Positions 24,291-33,888 of a stretch of DNA of 64,000 nt are shown here, in pieces. Position numbers and translations under genes: made by a program. The notes under the pieces were generated by a model that saw nothing but the letters and a program-made list of their open reading frames with translations, ran no database searches and was not told where the DNA came from. The DNA is from an uncultured Christensenella sp. (GTDB taxonomy: Bacteria; Bacillota; Clostridia; Christensenellales; Borkfalkiaceae), in the NCBI GenBank assembly GCA_910586245.1, contig CAJUFY010000002.1, forward strand, positions 186,001 through 250,000, in the 5' to 3' direction. Position 1 is the stretch's first letter. Every line of letters begins with the position of its first letter.

Positions 24291-24529
24291 GGGATCACCT
24301 CGTAAAGCGAAGCCGCATCGTCTTTTTTCACCGTTTCTTTCAGTTCCAGCACGCGGAAGCGGAGCGCGCCCGAAGCGAACGTAATTTCCACCTCGTCGCC
24401 GATTTTCAAACGGTAGGCGGGTTTGACCTCTTTTCCGTTTACGGAAATTTTGCCCGCGTCCGCCGCCTCGCGCGCCACCGTGCGCCGCTTTAAAATGCGC
24501 GAAACTTTTAAAAATTTGTCGATTCTCAT
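24287..24529 (-). CDS. rqcP: RqcP, S4-domain ribosome quality control factor
   Basis: An 80-residue protein that is a single S4 RNA-binding domain (MRIDKFLKVSRILKRRTVA ... GKISVNGKEVKPAYRLKIGDEVEI), matching RqcP/YabO. RqcP works with RqcH on obstructed 50S subunits to add alanine tails to stalled nascent chains. First gene of the rqcP-ispDF-radA unit, divergent from rpoB; its promoter was not resolved. It could also be labelled an Hsp15-like S4 protein. Confidence 0.88.
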   Translation of the reverse strand: MRIDKFLKVSRILKRRTVAREAADAGKISVNGKEVKPAYRLKIGDEVEITFASGALRFRVLELKETVKKDDAASLYEVIP

Positions 24530-24579
24530 AAATTATTCCGAAATCCGCAAAAAAAATTTTTTACCGCTTGAAAAAGCGG

Positions 24580-24608
24580 TTGACATCTTTTCAAATTGAG
24601 TTTATAAT
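24580..24608 (+). promoter_or_regulatory. Promoter of rpoBC with long leader
   Basis: TTGACA at 24580-24585, 17 bases, TATAAT at 24603-24608. It leaves a leader of about 205 bases to rpoB. A CCGCTT/AAGCGG hairpin sits just upstream of the -35 box at 24564-24579. Within the leader a TTTCGG/CCGAAA stem is visible near 24644-24665, but no known RNA family was recognised. Confidence 0.88.
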
Positions 24609-24819
24609 AACATACTGTATCGTTATGCTGTCGCAATGTGCAGTTTCGGGGATTTTTTCCGAAAAACGCACGCTTTCTTTTCCCTATATTATAGCGGAAC
24701 TCTGCGGAAAAGTAAAGGGAACGGCGTAAAAAAATTCAAACCATTTCGATTTTTATCGATGAAAAGATATACTCGGTAAATCGCCAATGATAACAACGAA
24801 AAAGGAGTTAAATTGACGG

Positions 24820-27800
24820 ATGAACTTACCAATCCACAAGTACGGGAAAACCGAAAGAAGAAAATTCGGTTCGATTAACGAAGTAATCGAAATCCCCAAC
24901 CTCGTCGAGATCCAGCGGGAGAGTTACCGTTCCTTCATCAACGAAGGAATTTCGGAAATCTTCGAAGACTATTCCCCGATCACCGACTTTTCCGATCACT
25001 TCGAGCTTTACTTTTTAGAGCACGAATTCGGAAAAACCCCGAAGTATGACGAAAAAGAGTGCCGCAACCGCGACGCGACGTTCGCGCTTCCCTTGCGCGT
25101 GAAAGTGCGCCTTGTCAACAAGGTGAAAGACGAGATCCTCGAACAGGACGTCTTTATGGGCGATTTCCCGCTCATGACCGACAACGGTTCCTTTATCATC
25201 AACGGCGCGGAGCGCGTGATCGTTTCCCAGCTCGTGCGTTCCCCCGGCGTGAACAACGTTGCGGAAACGGACAAGACGGGGAAACAGATTTACGAAACGA
25301 CGGTCATTCCCAACCGCGGCGCATGGCTGGAATTCAAACAGGATCCGCAGGGCGTTCTGTGGGTGAGCGTAGACCGCAAGCGTAAACTTACGGCGACCGT
25401 GCTGCTGCGCGCGCTCGGCTACGGTTCCAACCGCGCGCTCGAAGAACTGTTCGGCGGCGATAAGATGATCGCGGCTTCCATCGAGCGCGACGAAAAGGAA
25501 AATCCCCCGATCAAATCGGAATCGGACGGGCTCGTTTCGCTGTACAGAAGATTGCGCCCCGGCGAAGTTCCCACCGAAGATTCCGTGCGTCAGCACCTTT
25601 ATAATCTGTTCTTCGACGCTCGCCGTTACGACGTGGTGAAAGTGGGCAGATACAAGTTCAACAAAAAGCTCAACCTCGCTTACCGTCTGCTCGGGTGCCG
25701 TCCCGCGGACGATATCGTGCATCCCGAAACGGGCGAAATTCTTGCCGTTAAGGGAGAGGTGATTTCCGAAGAGAAAGCGCGCGAAATCCAGAATGCGGGC
25801 ATCGGCGAATTGTTCGTGCTCGTAAACGACCCCGTCGACGGCGAAATCCGCCACAAGATGATTTCCAACAAGACGGTGGATTTTTCCGCGCTCTCCGAAA
25901 AAGATCCCAAAGCGTTCGGTCTGTTGAGAACGGTTTATTATCCCAACTTCGTATTCAGTAAAGTGATTGCAGAAGCCTGCAAAACGCTTTCGACGGAAGA
26001 AGTGGCGGACAAGTATCTCGACGAAATCAACGAAGTTTACCATACGCGCGAAGTCGCGCCCGAAGCGGACGAAAAGCAGGAAGAAAAGAAGAACCGCGAA
26101 AAGCGCCGCGACAACCGCTTGAAATTCGTTGAAGCGTGCAAAACGTTCCACGAACTGCTTGTGCGCGAAGACGTTGCGAATGCGAACGCGCCCGTCGATC
26201 TCGACACGGAGCGCCGCGTGCTCGGCGTAACGCCCGAAGAAAAGAAAAAGATCAAACCGCTTGTGGAAAAACTCAATCACAAGTGCATCACGGTCGACGA
26301 CATCGTCGCCGCGGTTTCCACCAACCTCGATCTGCAATACGGCATCGGCACGGTGGACGAAATCGACCACCTCGGCAACCGCCGCGTGCGTTCGGTGGGC
26401 GAGCTGCTTCAGAACCAGCTCCGCATCGGTATGTCGCGCTTGGAGCGTCTGATCAAAGAGCGCATGGCGACCGCCGACCCGATGGAAGTAACGCCTTCGA
26501 GCCTGATCAACGTCCGCCCGATTTCGGCGGTTATCCGCGAATTCTTCGGCTCTTCGCAGCTGTCGCAGTTCATGGATCAGATCAACCCGATTGCGGAACT
26601 GACGCACAAACGTAAGCTTTCCGCGCTCGGTCCCGGCGGTCTGAACCGCGACAGAGCGACGTTCGAAGTCCGCGACGTTCACTATTCGCACTACGGCAGA
26701 ATGTGCCCGATCGAAACGCCGGAAGGTCAGAACATCGGCTTGATCTCTTCGCTCGCGACTTTCTCGAAAGTCAACGAGTTCGGCTTTATCATGTCGCCGT
26801 ACCGCAAGGTGGATAAGGAAACGGGAATCGTAACCGATCACGTCGATTATCTTACGGCGGACGAAGAGGACCGCTACGTCGTCGCGCAGGCGAACGAACG
26901 GCTCGACGAAGCGGGACGCTTCTTAAACGAACGCGTCGGCTGCCGCTACAAGGAACTGATCATCGAAATGCCGCGCGAGAGAATCGACTACATGGACGTG
27001 AGCCCCAAACAGCTCGTATCCGTGGCGACCGCGCTCATTCCCTTCCTGGAAAACGACGATACCAACCGCGCCCTCATGGGTTCGAACATGCAGCGTCAGG
27101 CGGTTCCGCTTCTGAAAACGGAATCCTCCATCGTTGCGACGGGCATCGAAGCCGCGATCGCGCGCGATTCCGGCGTAATCGTATGCGCCAAAGAAGCGGG
27201 CGTCGTAACGGGCGTTTCTTCCGATAAGATCACGGTCAAAGCGGACAGCGGTTTCGAAACCGAATATCCTTTGAAAAAATTCGAGCGTTCCAACCAGGGA
27301 ACCTGTTTGAATCAGCGTCCTATCATCACGACGGGCGACAGAGTGGAAAAGGGCGAAGTCATTGCCGACGGTCCCTCCACCAACAACGGCGAACTTGCGC
27401 TCGGCAAGAACATTCTCGTCGGCTTTATGGAGTGGGAAGGTTATAACTACGAGGACGCAATCCTCATTTCCGAAAAGCTCGTACAGGACGACGTATTCAC
27501 GTCCATTCACATCGAAGAGCACGAAACGGAAGCGCGCGACACCAAACTCGGCGAAGAGGAAATCACGCGCGACATTCCCAACGTCGGCGACGACGCGCTC
27601 AAAGATCTGGACGACGACGGCATCGTGCGCATCGGCGCGGAAGTGCAGAGCGGCGATATCCTCGTCGGAAAAGTGACCCCGAAGGGCGAAACCGAACTCA
27701 CGCCCGAAGAAAGATTGCTCCGCGCGATCTTCGGCGAAAAGTCGAGAGAAGTGCGCGATACTTCCCTCCGCGTGCCCCACGGCGAAGGCGGTATCGTCGT

Positions 27801-28881
27801 AGACGTAAAAATCTTCACGCGGGAGAACAAAGACGAACTTTCCCCCGGCGTCAACAAACTCGTGCGCGTATATGTCGCGCAGAAGCGTAAAATTCAGGTC
27901 GGCGACAAGATGGCGGGTCGTCACGGAAACAAGGGCGTTATTTCGCGCGTGCTTCCGCAGAGCGACATGCCCTTCCTGCCCGACGGTACGCCGTTGCAGA
28001 TCCTTCTGAACCCGCTCGGCGTTCCTTCGCGTATGAACATCGGTCAGGTGCTCGAAGTGCACCTCGGCTACGTGTGCCGTCAGCTCGGCTGGAAGATCGC
28101 GACCCCCGTATTCGACGGCGCGACCGAATCGGACATCGAAAAACTGTTCGAAGAAAACAATCTGTACAACCCCGAAGGGAAAGTAGACGGTAAATTCCAA
28201 GTGTTCGACGGCAGAACGGGCGAACCTTTCGAAAACCGCGTTACCATCGGAATCATGTACATGATCAAGCTGTGCCATCTCGTAGACGATAAGATTCACG
28301 CGCGTTCCATCGGGCCTTATTCCATGGTCACGCAACAGCCGCTCGGCGGTAAGGCGCAGTTCGGCGGTCAGCGTTTCGGCGAAATGGAAGTCTGGGCGCT
28401 GGAAGCTTACGGCGCGGCGCACATTTTGCAGGAAATTCTTACCGTAAAATCGGACGATATCGTCGGGCGCGTCAAAACGTACGAGAGCATCGTAAAGGGC
28501 AACAACATTTCCGAACCGGGAATTCCCGAAGCATTCAAAGTGTTGCTCAAAGAATTGCAGGCGCTTGCACTCGACGTGAAAGTGCTCACCGAAAACAACG
28601 AAGAACTCATTATCCGCGAATTCGAGGACGACGAGCCCTCCATGCCCGTCAGAGAAGAACCGATGCCCGAAGTGCAGGATTTCGATTTCGACATCGAAGA
28701 CGATGACGAAGACGACGAGGATCTCGGCTCGATTTTCGACGAAGCGGGCGACGACGAGGATTTCGTTTCCGACGATCTGTTCGGCGACAAAGACCTCGAA
28801 GAGGACGACATGTCGGACGTGGACGAGGATTTCTCGTTCGGCAATCTGTTCGCGGATGACGAATCGTCCGACGAAGAATAA
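24820..28881 (+). CDS. rpoB: RNA polymerase beta subunit
   Basis: A 1353-residue beta subunit, the catalytic partner of RpoC. Conserved landmarks include NNVAETDKTGK, the rifampicin-pocket stretch GSSQLSQFMDQINPIAELTHKRKLSALGPGG, KMAGRHGNKGV and GGKAQFGGQRFGEMEVWALEAYGA. It is about 100-160 residues longer than typical Firmicutes homologues. The extra length is an insertion with a charged linker near residues 355-480 and a strongly acidic tail from about residue 1268 to the end. AAGGAG lies about 12 bases before ATG, a slightly long spacing. It is followed by rpoC 12 bases later; no rplJ-rplL precede it. Confidence 0.97.
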   Translation: MNLPIHKYGKTERRKFGSINEVIEIPNLVEIQRESYRSFINEGISEIFEDYSPITDFSDHFELYFLEHEFGKTPKYDEKECRNRDATFALPLRVKVRLVNKVKDEILEQDVFMGDFPLMTDNGSFIINGAERVIVSQLVRSPGVNNVAETDKTGKQIYETTVIPNRGAWLEFKQDPQGVLWVSVDRKRKLTATVLLRALGYGSNRALEELFGGDKMIAASIERDEKENPPIKSESDGLVSLYRRLRPGEVPTEDSVRQHLYNLFFDARRYDVVKVGRYKFNKKLNLAYRLLGCRPADDIVHPETGEILAVKGEVISEEKAREIQNAGIGELFVLVNDPVDGEIRHKMISNKTVDFSALSEKDPKAFGLLRTVYYPNFVFSKVIAEACKTLSTEEVADKYLDEINEVYHTREVAPEADEKQEEKKNREKRRDNRLKFVEACKTFHELLVREDVANANAPVDLDTERRVLGVTPEEKKKIKPLVEKLNHKCITVDDIVAAVSTNLDLQYGIGTVDEIDHLGNRRVRSVGELLQNQLRIGMSRLERLIKERMATADPMEVTPSSLINVRPISAVIREFFGSSQLSQFMDQINPIAELTHKRKLSALGPGGLNRDRATFEVRDVHYSHYGRMCPIETPEGQNIGLISSLATFSKVNEFGFIMSPYRKVDKETGIVTDHVDYLTADEEDRYVVAQANERLDEAGRFLNERVGCRYKELIIEMPRERIDYMDVSPKQLVSVATALIPFLENDDTNRALMGSNMQRQAVPLLKTESSIVATGIEAAIARDSGVIVCAKEAGVVTGVSSDKITVKADSGFETEYPLKKFERSNQGTCLNQRPIITTGDRVEKGEVIADGPSTNNGELALGKNILVGFMEWEGYNYEDAILISEKLVQDDVFTSIHIEEHETEARDTKLGEEEITRDIPNVGDDALKDLDDDGIVRIGAEVQSGDILVGKVTPKGETELTPEERLLRAIFGEKSREVRDTSLRVPHGEGGIVVDVKIFTRENKDELSPGVNKLVRVYVAQKRKIQVGDKMAGRHGNKGVISRVLPQSDMPFLPDGTPLQILLNPLGVPSRMNIGQVLEVHLGYVCRQLGWKIATPVFDGATESDIEKLFEENNLYNPEGKVDGKFQVFDGRTGEPFENRVTIGIMYMIKLCHLVDDKIHARSIGPYSMVTQQPLGGKAQFGGQRFGEMEVWALEAYGAAHILQEILTVKSDDIVGRVKTYESIVKGNNISEPGIPEAFKVLLKELQALALDVKVLTENNEELIIREFEDDEPSMPVREEPMPEVQDFDFDIEDDDEDDEDLGSIFDEAGDDEDFVSDDLFGDKDLEEDDMSDVDEDFSFGNLFADDESSDEE

Positions 28882-28893
28882 GGGAGGCAGTGT

Positions 28894-31800
28894 ATGTACG
28901 AATTAAACGATTTTAACTCCATTCAGATCAGTATCGCATCTCCCGAAAAAGTCAGGGAATGGTCGTACGGCGAGGTTACCAAGCCCGAAACGATCAACTA
29001 CCGCACCCAGAAACCCGAACGCGACGGTCTTTTCTGCGAAAAGATCTTCGGCCCGACGAAGGACTGGGAATGCCACTGCGGGAAGTATAAAAGAATCCGC
29101 TACAAGGGAATCATCTGCGAAAAGTGCGGCGTTGAAGTAACGCGCGCCAAAGTGCGCCGCGAACGCATGGGACACATCGAACTTGCCGCGCCCGTTTCGC
29201 ACATCTGGTATTTCCGCGGCGTGCCCAGCAAAATCGGTCTTCTGCTCGACATGGGGCCCAAACCCCTCGAACAGGTCATCTATTTCGCGTCGTACGTCGT
29301 GCTCGATCCCGGCACCACGGGGCTCGAATACAAACAGGTCATCAACGATAAACAGCTGCGCGAACTCGAAGAGACGCTCGGCGATTCCACCAAAACGGGG
29401 CTCAAAGTCGGCATGGGCGCGGAGGCGATCCGCGAACTGCTGATGGCGGTCGATCTCGAGAAAGAGAGCGCGGATGCGCGCGACGTCATTCAGAAGAATG
29501 CGACGGGTCCCAAGCGCGTTAAGGCAATTAAGCGCATCGAAATCATCGAATCTTTCCGCAAGAGCGGCAACCGTCCCGAATGGATGGTGCTTACCGTTCT
29601 GCCAGTAATCCCGCCCGATCTGCGCCCGATGGTGCAGCTCGACGGCGGCAGATTCGCGACTTCCGACTTGAACGATCTGTACCGCCGCGTCATCAACCGC
29701 AACAACCGCTTGAAGCGCATGATCGAACTCGGCGCGCCCGAAATGATCATCAAAAACGAAAAGCGCATGTTGCAGGAAGCGGTAGACGCGCTCATCGATA
29801 ACGGCAGAAGGGGCAAACCGCTTGCAGGACCTTCCAACCGCGAACTCAAATCCCTTTCGGGCTTGCTCCGCGGGAAACAGGGGCGTTTCCGTCAGAACCT
29901 GCTCGGAAAGCGCGTAGACTATTCCGGCCGTTCGGTTATCGTCGTAGGGCCCGAACTGAAAATTTTCCAGTGCGGTCTTCCCAAAGAAATGGCGATCGAA
30001 CTCTTCAAGCCGTTCGTTATGAAACGGCTTGTGGAAACCAACAAATGCCACAACATCAAGAGCGCGAAGCGCACCGTGGAAAAGGGCAAGGACTTCGTCT
30101 GGGACGTGCTGGAAGAAGTCATCAAAGAACACCCCGTACTCCTCAACCGTGCGCCCACGCTGCACCGTCTTTCCATTCAGGCGTTCGAACCCGTGCTGAT
30201 CGAAGGCAGAGCGATTAAGATTTCGCCCCTCGTCTGCGGCCCGTTCAACGCGGACTTCGACGGCGACCAGATGGCGGTTCACCTTCCGCTCTCCATCGAA
30301 GCGCAGGCGGAAGCAAGATTTTTGATGCTTTCGGCAAACAACATCTTAAAGCTTGCCGACGGAAAATCGGTTATGTCGCCCACGCAGGATATGATTATCG
30401 GCGCGTACTATCTTACCATCGTCCGCAGGGAAGAGGGCAAGACGTACAACGCGCTCGGTAAACCGGATGAAAACGGCGAAGAATATATTCCGCCCGTATT
30501 CTCGTCCTTCGACGAAGCGCTCATGAGCTATCAGCTCAAAGAAACGCACTGCCAGGACGAAATTTACGTGCGCCGCACGGTCGAACTGCCCGCAGGTAAG
30601 TTCGACGGGTTGCAGCTTCCTTACGAAAAGAATTACGGTTGGTCGAAGGAAGCGCCCAACAACTCGGTTTGCGGAAGAGCGACCGTTTCCAAAGACGAAA
30701 CGACGGGCTTGCTCTCCGTAACGGGTATGATCAAGACGACGGTCGGCAGAATCATTTACAACGACGGCATGCCGCAGGATCTCGATTTCATCAAGCGCGA
30801 GCTGCCCGAAGATTATCTGAGACTGGAACTTTCCTCCGAATTTATCGAATCCATCAAGGGTTCGCGCGCGATCGGCAAAAAGCATTTGAGCAAGATCGTA
30901 GAAGCCTGCTTCAAAACGGGCTACGCGCCCAAAGCTTCCTCCGTGCTCGACGCGATCAAGGAACGCGGTTACCGTTATTCCACGATTGCGGCGCTCACCA
31001 CGTCCGTATTCGATATGAAGATTCCGGGCGAAAAGGAAAAAATCGTCGAGGAAGCGGAAGAACAGGTTGCAAAGATTTCCAAAAAGTACGCCCGCGGTCT
31101 TTTGAAGGACGAGGAACGCTACCACGCCGTCATCTCCGTTTGGGACGACGCGACGGACAAGGTGGCGGGCATTCTGAAAAAGCAGGGCGCAGCCGATAAG
31201 TTCAACCCCATCTGGATGATGGCGGATTCGGGCGCGCGTGGTTCCATCGACCAGATCAAGCAGCTTTCGGGCATGCGCGGACTCATGGTGAACCCGCAGG
31301 GTAAAAAGATCGAAGTTCCCGTTAAATCGTGCTTCCGCAACGGTCTTTCGGTACTCGAATACTTCATTTCTTCGCACGGCGGACGAAAAGGTCTTGCCGA
31401 TACGGCGTTGAAAACGGCGGACTCCGGTTATCTGACGCGCCGTCTCGTAGACGTTTCTCAGGACGTGATCGTGCGCGAAGAGGATTGTTCGGCAGGCAAG
31501 CGCCCGCGCGGCACCTATATGAAAGCGATCTGCGGTGCGAACGGCGAGCTGATCGAAAGCCTCGAAGACCGTTTGACGGGCAGATTCGCGGCGGAAGATC
31601 TGACGGACGACGAGGGCAACGTTCTCGTTCCCTGCAACGAAATGATTACCGAGCGCATGGCGAAGAAGATCGCCTCGCTTGAAAAATACGGCGGCGAAAA
31701 TTCCCGCGGCGTAAACATCCGCAGCATCTTCAACTGCAACACCCGTTTCGGCGTGTGCGCGAAGTGCTACGGCAAGAACATGGCGACCACGCTCCCGATC

Positions 31801-32682
31801 ATGGTGGGCGAAGCGGTTGGCGTCATTGCGGCGCAGTCCATCGGCGAACCCGGTACCCAGCTTACGATGCGTACCTTCCATACGGGCGGTATCGCGGCGA
31901 CGGGCGACATTACGCAGGGTCTTCCCCGTGTCGAAGAATTGTTCGAAGCGAGAAAGCCGAAGGGCGTTGCGACCGTCTGCGAATTCAACGGTATCGTAAC
32001 CGTGGACGACAGGGACAATCTGAAACACGTAATTGTGACCGAAGAGGGCACGGGCGTACAGCTCAAAGATTACGAATTGCCGTTCAATGCGGAAATTCTC
32101 GTGAAGACGGGCGACAAAGTGACCCCCGGCATTCAGCTCAACGCAGGTTCCGTGAACCCGCAGGACATCATTCGCGTCGAGGGCGTCAAGGGCGTTCAGG
32201 ATTATATTCTCGAACAGGTACAGTCCGTTTACCGCTCCCAGGGCGTTGACATCAACGACAAACACGTTGAAATCATCGTGCGCCAGATGCTCAGAAAAGT
32301 CCGGATCGAGGACGCGGGCACGACGGAAATGCTTCCCGGTCAGCTCGTGGATATGTTCACGTTCGAAGAACAGAACGAAAAGACGATCATGGCAGGCGGC
32401 GTTCCCGCAACCGCAAAACGCGTATTGCTCGGAATTACCAAAGCCGCGCTTGCAACCGATTCCTTCCTTTCGGCGGCTTCCTTCCAGGAAACCTCGCGCG
32501 TGCTCACCGAAGCGGCGATCTGCACCAAGCGCGATCCGCTGATCGGTTTGAAGGAAAACGTGATCATCGGCAAACTCATTCCCGCAGGTACGGGCATGAA
32601 GGACTACAAAGGCGTTTCCATTCAGTCGGCGGGCGCGTACCGCGACGTGCTTGCTTCCGAAACGGCGATTGCAGAAGAATAA
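28894..32682 (+). CDS. rpoC: RNA polymerase beta' subunit
   Basis: A 1262-residue beta' subunit holding the active-site Mg2+ in NADFDGDQMAVH near residue 450. The N-terminal zinc-binding domain has CHCGKYK ... CEKCG near 60-80, and the second zinc site is seen as NCNTRFGVCAKCYG. The trigger loop/bridge helix region with RTFHTGGIA lies in the last third. Length is normal for Clostridia. GGGAGGCAG precedes the ATG. A terminator follows directly, so the unit is rpoB-rpoC only. Confidence 0.97.
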   Translation: MYELNDFNSIQISIASPEKVREWSYGEVTKPETINYRTQKPERDGLFCEKIFGPTKDWECHCGKYKRIRYKGIICEKCGVEVTRAKVRRERMGHIELAAPVSHIWYFRGVPSKIGLLLDMGPKPLEQVIYFASYVVLDPGTTGLEYKQVINDKQLRELEETLGDSTKTGLKVGMGAEAIRELLMAVDLEKESADARDVIQKNATGPKRVKAIKRIEIIESFRKSGNRPEWMVLTVLPVIPPDLRPMVQLDGGRFATSDLNDLYRRVINRNNRLKRMIELGAPEMIIKNEKRMLQEAVDALIDNGRRGKPLAGPSNRELKSLSGLLRGKQGRFRQNLLGKRVDYSGRSVIVVGPELKIFQCGLPKEMAIELFKPFVMKRLVETNKCHNIKSAKRTVEKGKDFVWDVLEEVIKEHPVLLNRAPTLHRLSIQAFEPVLIEGRAIKISPLVCGPFNADFDGDQMAVHLPLSIEAQAEARFLMLSANNILKLADGKSVMSPTQDMIIGAYYLTIVRREEGKTYNALGKPDENGEEYIPPVFSSFDEALMSYQLKETHCQDEIYVRRTVELPAGKFDGLQLPYEKNYGWSKEAPNNSVCGRATVSKDETTGLLSVTGMIKTTVGRIIYNDGMPQDLDFIKRELPEDYLRLELSSEFIESIKGSRAIGKKHLSKIVEACFKTGYAPKASSVLDAIKERGYRYSTIAALTTSVFDMKIPGEKEKIVEEAEEQVAKISKKYARGLLKDEERYHAVISVWDDATDKVAGILKKQGAADKFNPIWMMADSGARGSIDQIKQLSGMRGLMVNPQGKKIEVPVKSCFRNGLSVLEYFISSHGGRKGLADTALKTADSGYLTRRLVDVSQDVIVREEDCSAGKRPRGTYMKAICGANGELIESLEDRLTGRFAAEDLTDDEGNVLVPCNEMITERMAKKIASLEKYGGENSRGVNIRSIFNCNTRFGVCAKCYGKNMATTLPIMVGEAVGVIAAQSIGEPGTQLTMRTFHTGGIAATGDITQGLPRVEELFEARKPKGVATVCEFNGIVTVDDRDNLKHVIVTEEGTGVQLKDYELPFNAEILVKTGDKVTPGIQLNAGSVNPQDIIRVEGVKGVQDYILEQVQSVYRSQGVDINDKHVEIIVRQMLRKVRIEDAGTTEMLPGQLVDMFTFEEQNEKTIMAGGVPATAKRVLLGITKAALATDSFLSAASFQETSRVLTEAAICTKRDPLIGLKENVIIGKLIPAGTGMKDYKGVSIQSAGAYRDVLASETAIAEE

Positions 32683-32687
32683 TTATA

Positions 32688-32719
32688 ATAACCCACTCTT
32701 TACGGGGTGGGTTATTTTT
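32688..32719 (+). terminator. Terminator of rpoBC
   Basis: Nine-pair stem ATAACCCAC/GTGGGTTAT followed by TTTT. Confidence 0.9.
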
Positions 32720-32741
32720 ATGAATTTGCGAAAAAACAGGC

Positions 32742-32760
32742 GCGCAACCAAAAGTTGCGC
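32742..32760. repeat. Inverted repeat upstream of XRE promoter
   Basis: GCGCAAC-CAAAA-GTTGCGC, followed by seven A. It lies 30 bases upstream of the -35 box of the next gene and could be an operator (inference). Confidence 0.4.
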
Positions 32761-32790
32761 AAAAAAATTGCGTTTGCAAGCGAAAATCGG

Positions 32791-32819
32791 TTGAACGGTT
32801 GTGTCGCGGGGGATATAAT
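32791..32819 (+). promoter_or_regulatory. Promoter of XRE membrane regulator
   Basis: TTGAAC at 32791-32796, 17 bases, TATAAT at 32814-32819; about 19 bases later comes AGAGGAGG and ATG 32844. Confidence 0.82.
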
Positions 32820-32843
32820 TTTTCGGGTAAAGAGGAGGCGGCT

Positions 32844-33764
32844 ATGTCGGTTTCGGAAAATATTCAGTATCTGCGCAAACAGCGCGGATTTACGCAGGAA
32901 GAATTTGCGGATGAGTTAGGGGTTTCCCGTCAGGCGGTGAGCAAGTGGGAAACGGGCGAAGCTTATCCCGATACGGATAAAATCATTGCGATCTGCGATT
33001 ACTTCGGTGTGACGGCGGACGAACTGCTGCGCGGGAGCGTCGTCGGCGCAGGGCGGAACGTGCAGGAGAATGCCACGGGACAGATCAGGAGGTTTTCGCT
33101 GTTCATTGCGGGCGGGATATTGCTCGTAGCGATCGGCGTTGCGCTGTGCGTGCTGTTCAAGGGCATTCAAGCTTATTTCAACAGCAAAACGTACGAGGTT
33201 TGCGCGGTTGCCCTTTTGCTCGGATTTACCGCTGCAGCCGCGTTCCTGTTCATTTATGCGGGGATCAAGCAGGAGAACTATAAAAAAGCGCACCCCGACG
33301 CGCTTGCCGACCGCAGTTCCGCCGAACGGTTTATGAAGCGCTTCCCCGCCGTAATCGCTTCTTTGGCGACGGGCGTCATTCTTCTGGTCGTCGCGCTGGT
33401 GCTGGTTCATACGTTATTCGAAGCCGGTACGCCCTCGGGCGAACTCGCCCGCTCCGCGGCGACTGCGGCGTTCTTGCTCGGTGCGGGCGTTTGCGCCGCG
33501 GGACTCGTATTGACGGGAATCCGTCACGAGTTTTACGGCAGACAGGCGAAAACGGAAGAAGAGCGCCGTTCGGGCGAGCCCCGAAAAAAATTCGCAAAAA
33601 TGAAGGACGGGATTTGCGGCGCGATCATGCTTACCGCAACGGCGGTCTATCTGCTCGTCGGATTCGTGTGGCACCTTTGGCATCCCGGTTGGATCGTATT
33701 CGTGGTAGGAGGCATTCTCTGCGCGGTTCTCTCCGCGTTGTTCGACGGCTTCAAAAAAGATTGA
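32844..33764 (+). CDS. XRE-family regulator with membrane domain
   Basis: A 306-residue protein. Residues 5-62 form a Cro/C1 helix-turn-helix (LRKQRGFTQEEFADELGVSRQAVSKWETG), then about six hydrophobic segments follow, beginning near residues 88, 120, 176, 210, 262 and 280. The domain order matches the other membrane XRE regulator at 110. ATG 32844 follows AGAGGAGG. It sits at the head of a block of ABC-2 exporters and an SdpR/SdpI pair and may control part of it; that role is inferred from position only. Confidence 0.85.
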   Translation: MSVSENIQYLRKQRGFTQEEFADELGVSRQAVSKWETGEAYPDTDKIIAICDYFGVTADELLRGSVVGAGRNVQENATGQIRRFSLFIAGGILLVAIGVALCVLFKGIQAYFNSKTYEVCAVALLLGFTAAAAFLFIYAGIKQENYKKAHPDALADRSSAERFMKRFPAVIASLATGVILLVVALVLVHTLFEAGTPSGELARSAATAAFLLGAGVCAAGLVLTGIRHEFYGRQAKTEEERRSGEPRKKFAKMKDGICGAIMLTATAVYLLVGFVWHLWHPGWIVFVVGGILCAVLSALFDGFKKD

Positions 33765-33792
33765 GATGTTTTGAAAAATCTCTTCCCGAACG

Positions 33793-33824
33793 TTGACAAA
33801 CGGGGGGGGGTGGCGTGTTATAAT
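33793..33824 (+). promoter_or_regulatory. Promoter with G9 tract in spacer (ABC exporter 1)
   Basis: TTGACA at 33793-33798 and TATAAT at 33819-33824 preceded by TGT (extended -10). The spacer is 20 bases and contains nine consecutive G (33802-33810). Loss of three G would give the optimal 17. Confidence 0.7.
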
Positions 33825-33888
33825 AGAAACCGCGCATGCGCGGGAATGCATATGAGGCGGTTTTTCGCCTACGTGCAGGGAGAGACAT

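Noticed and set aside
24564..24579. Terminator for the minus-strand rqcP direction
   Set aside because: The CCGCTT/AAGCGG hairpin is not followed directly by a T run on either strand and lies upstream of both genes.
25015..26841. 608-codon minus-strand open frame
   Set aside because: Antisense shadow of rpoB.
30346..32265. 639-codon minus-strand open frame
   Set aside because: Antisense shadow of rpoC.
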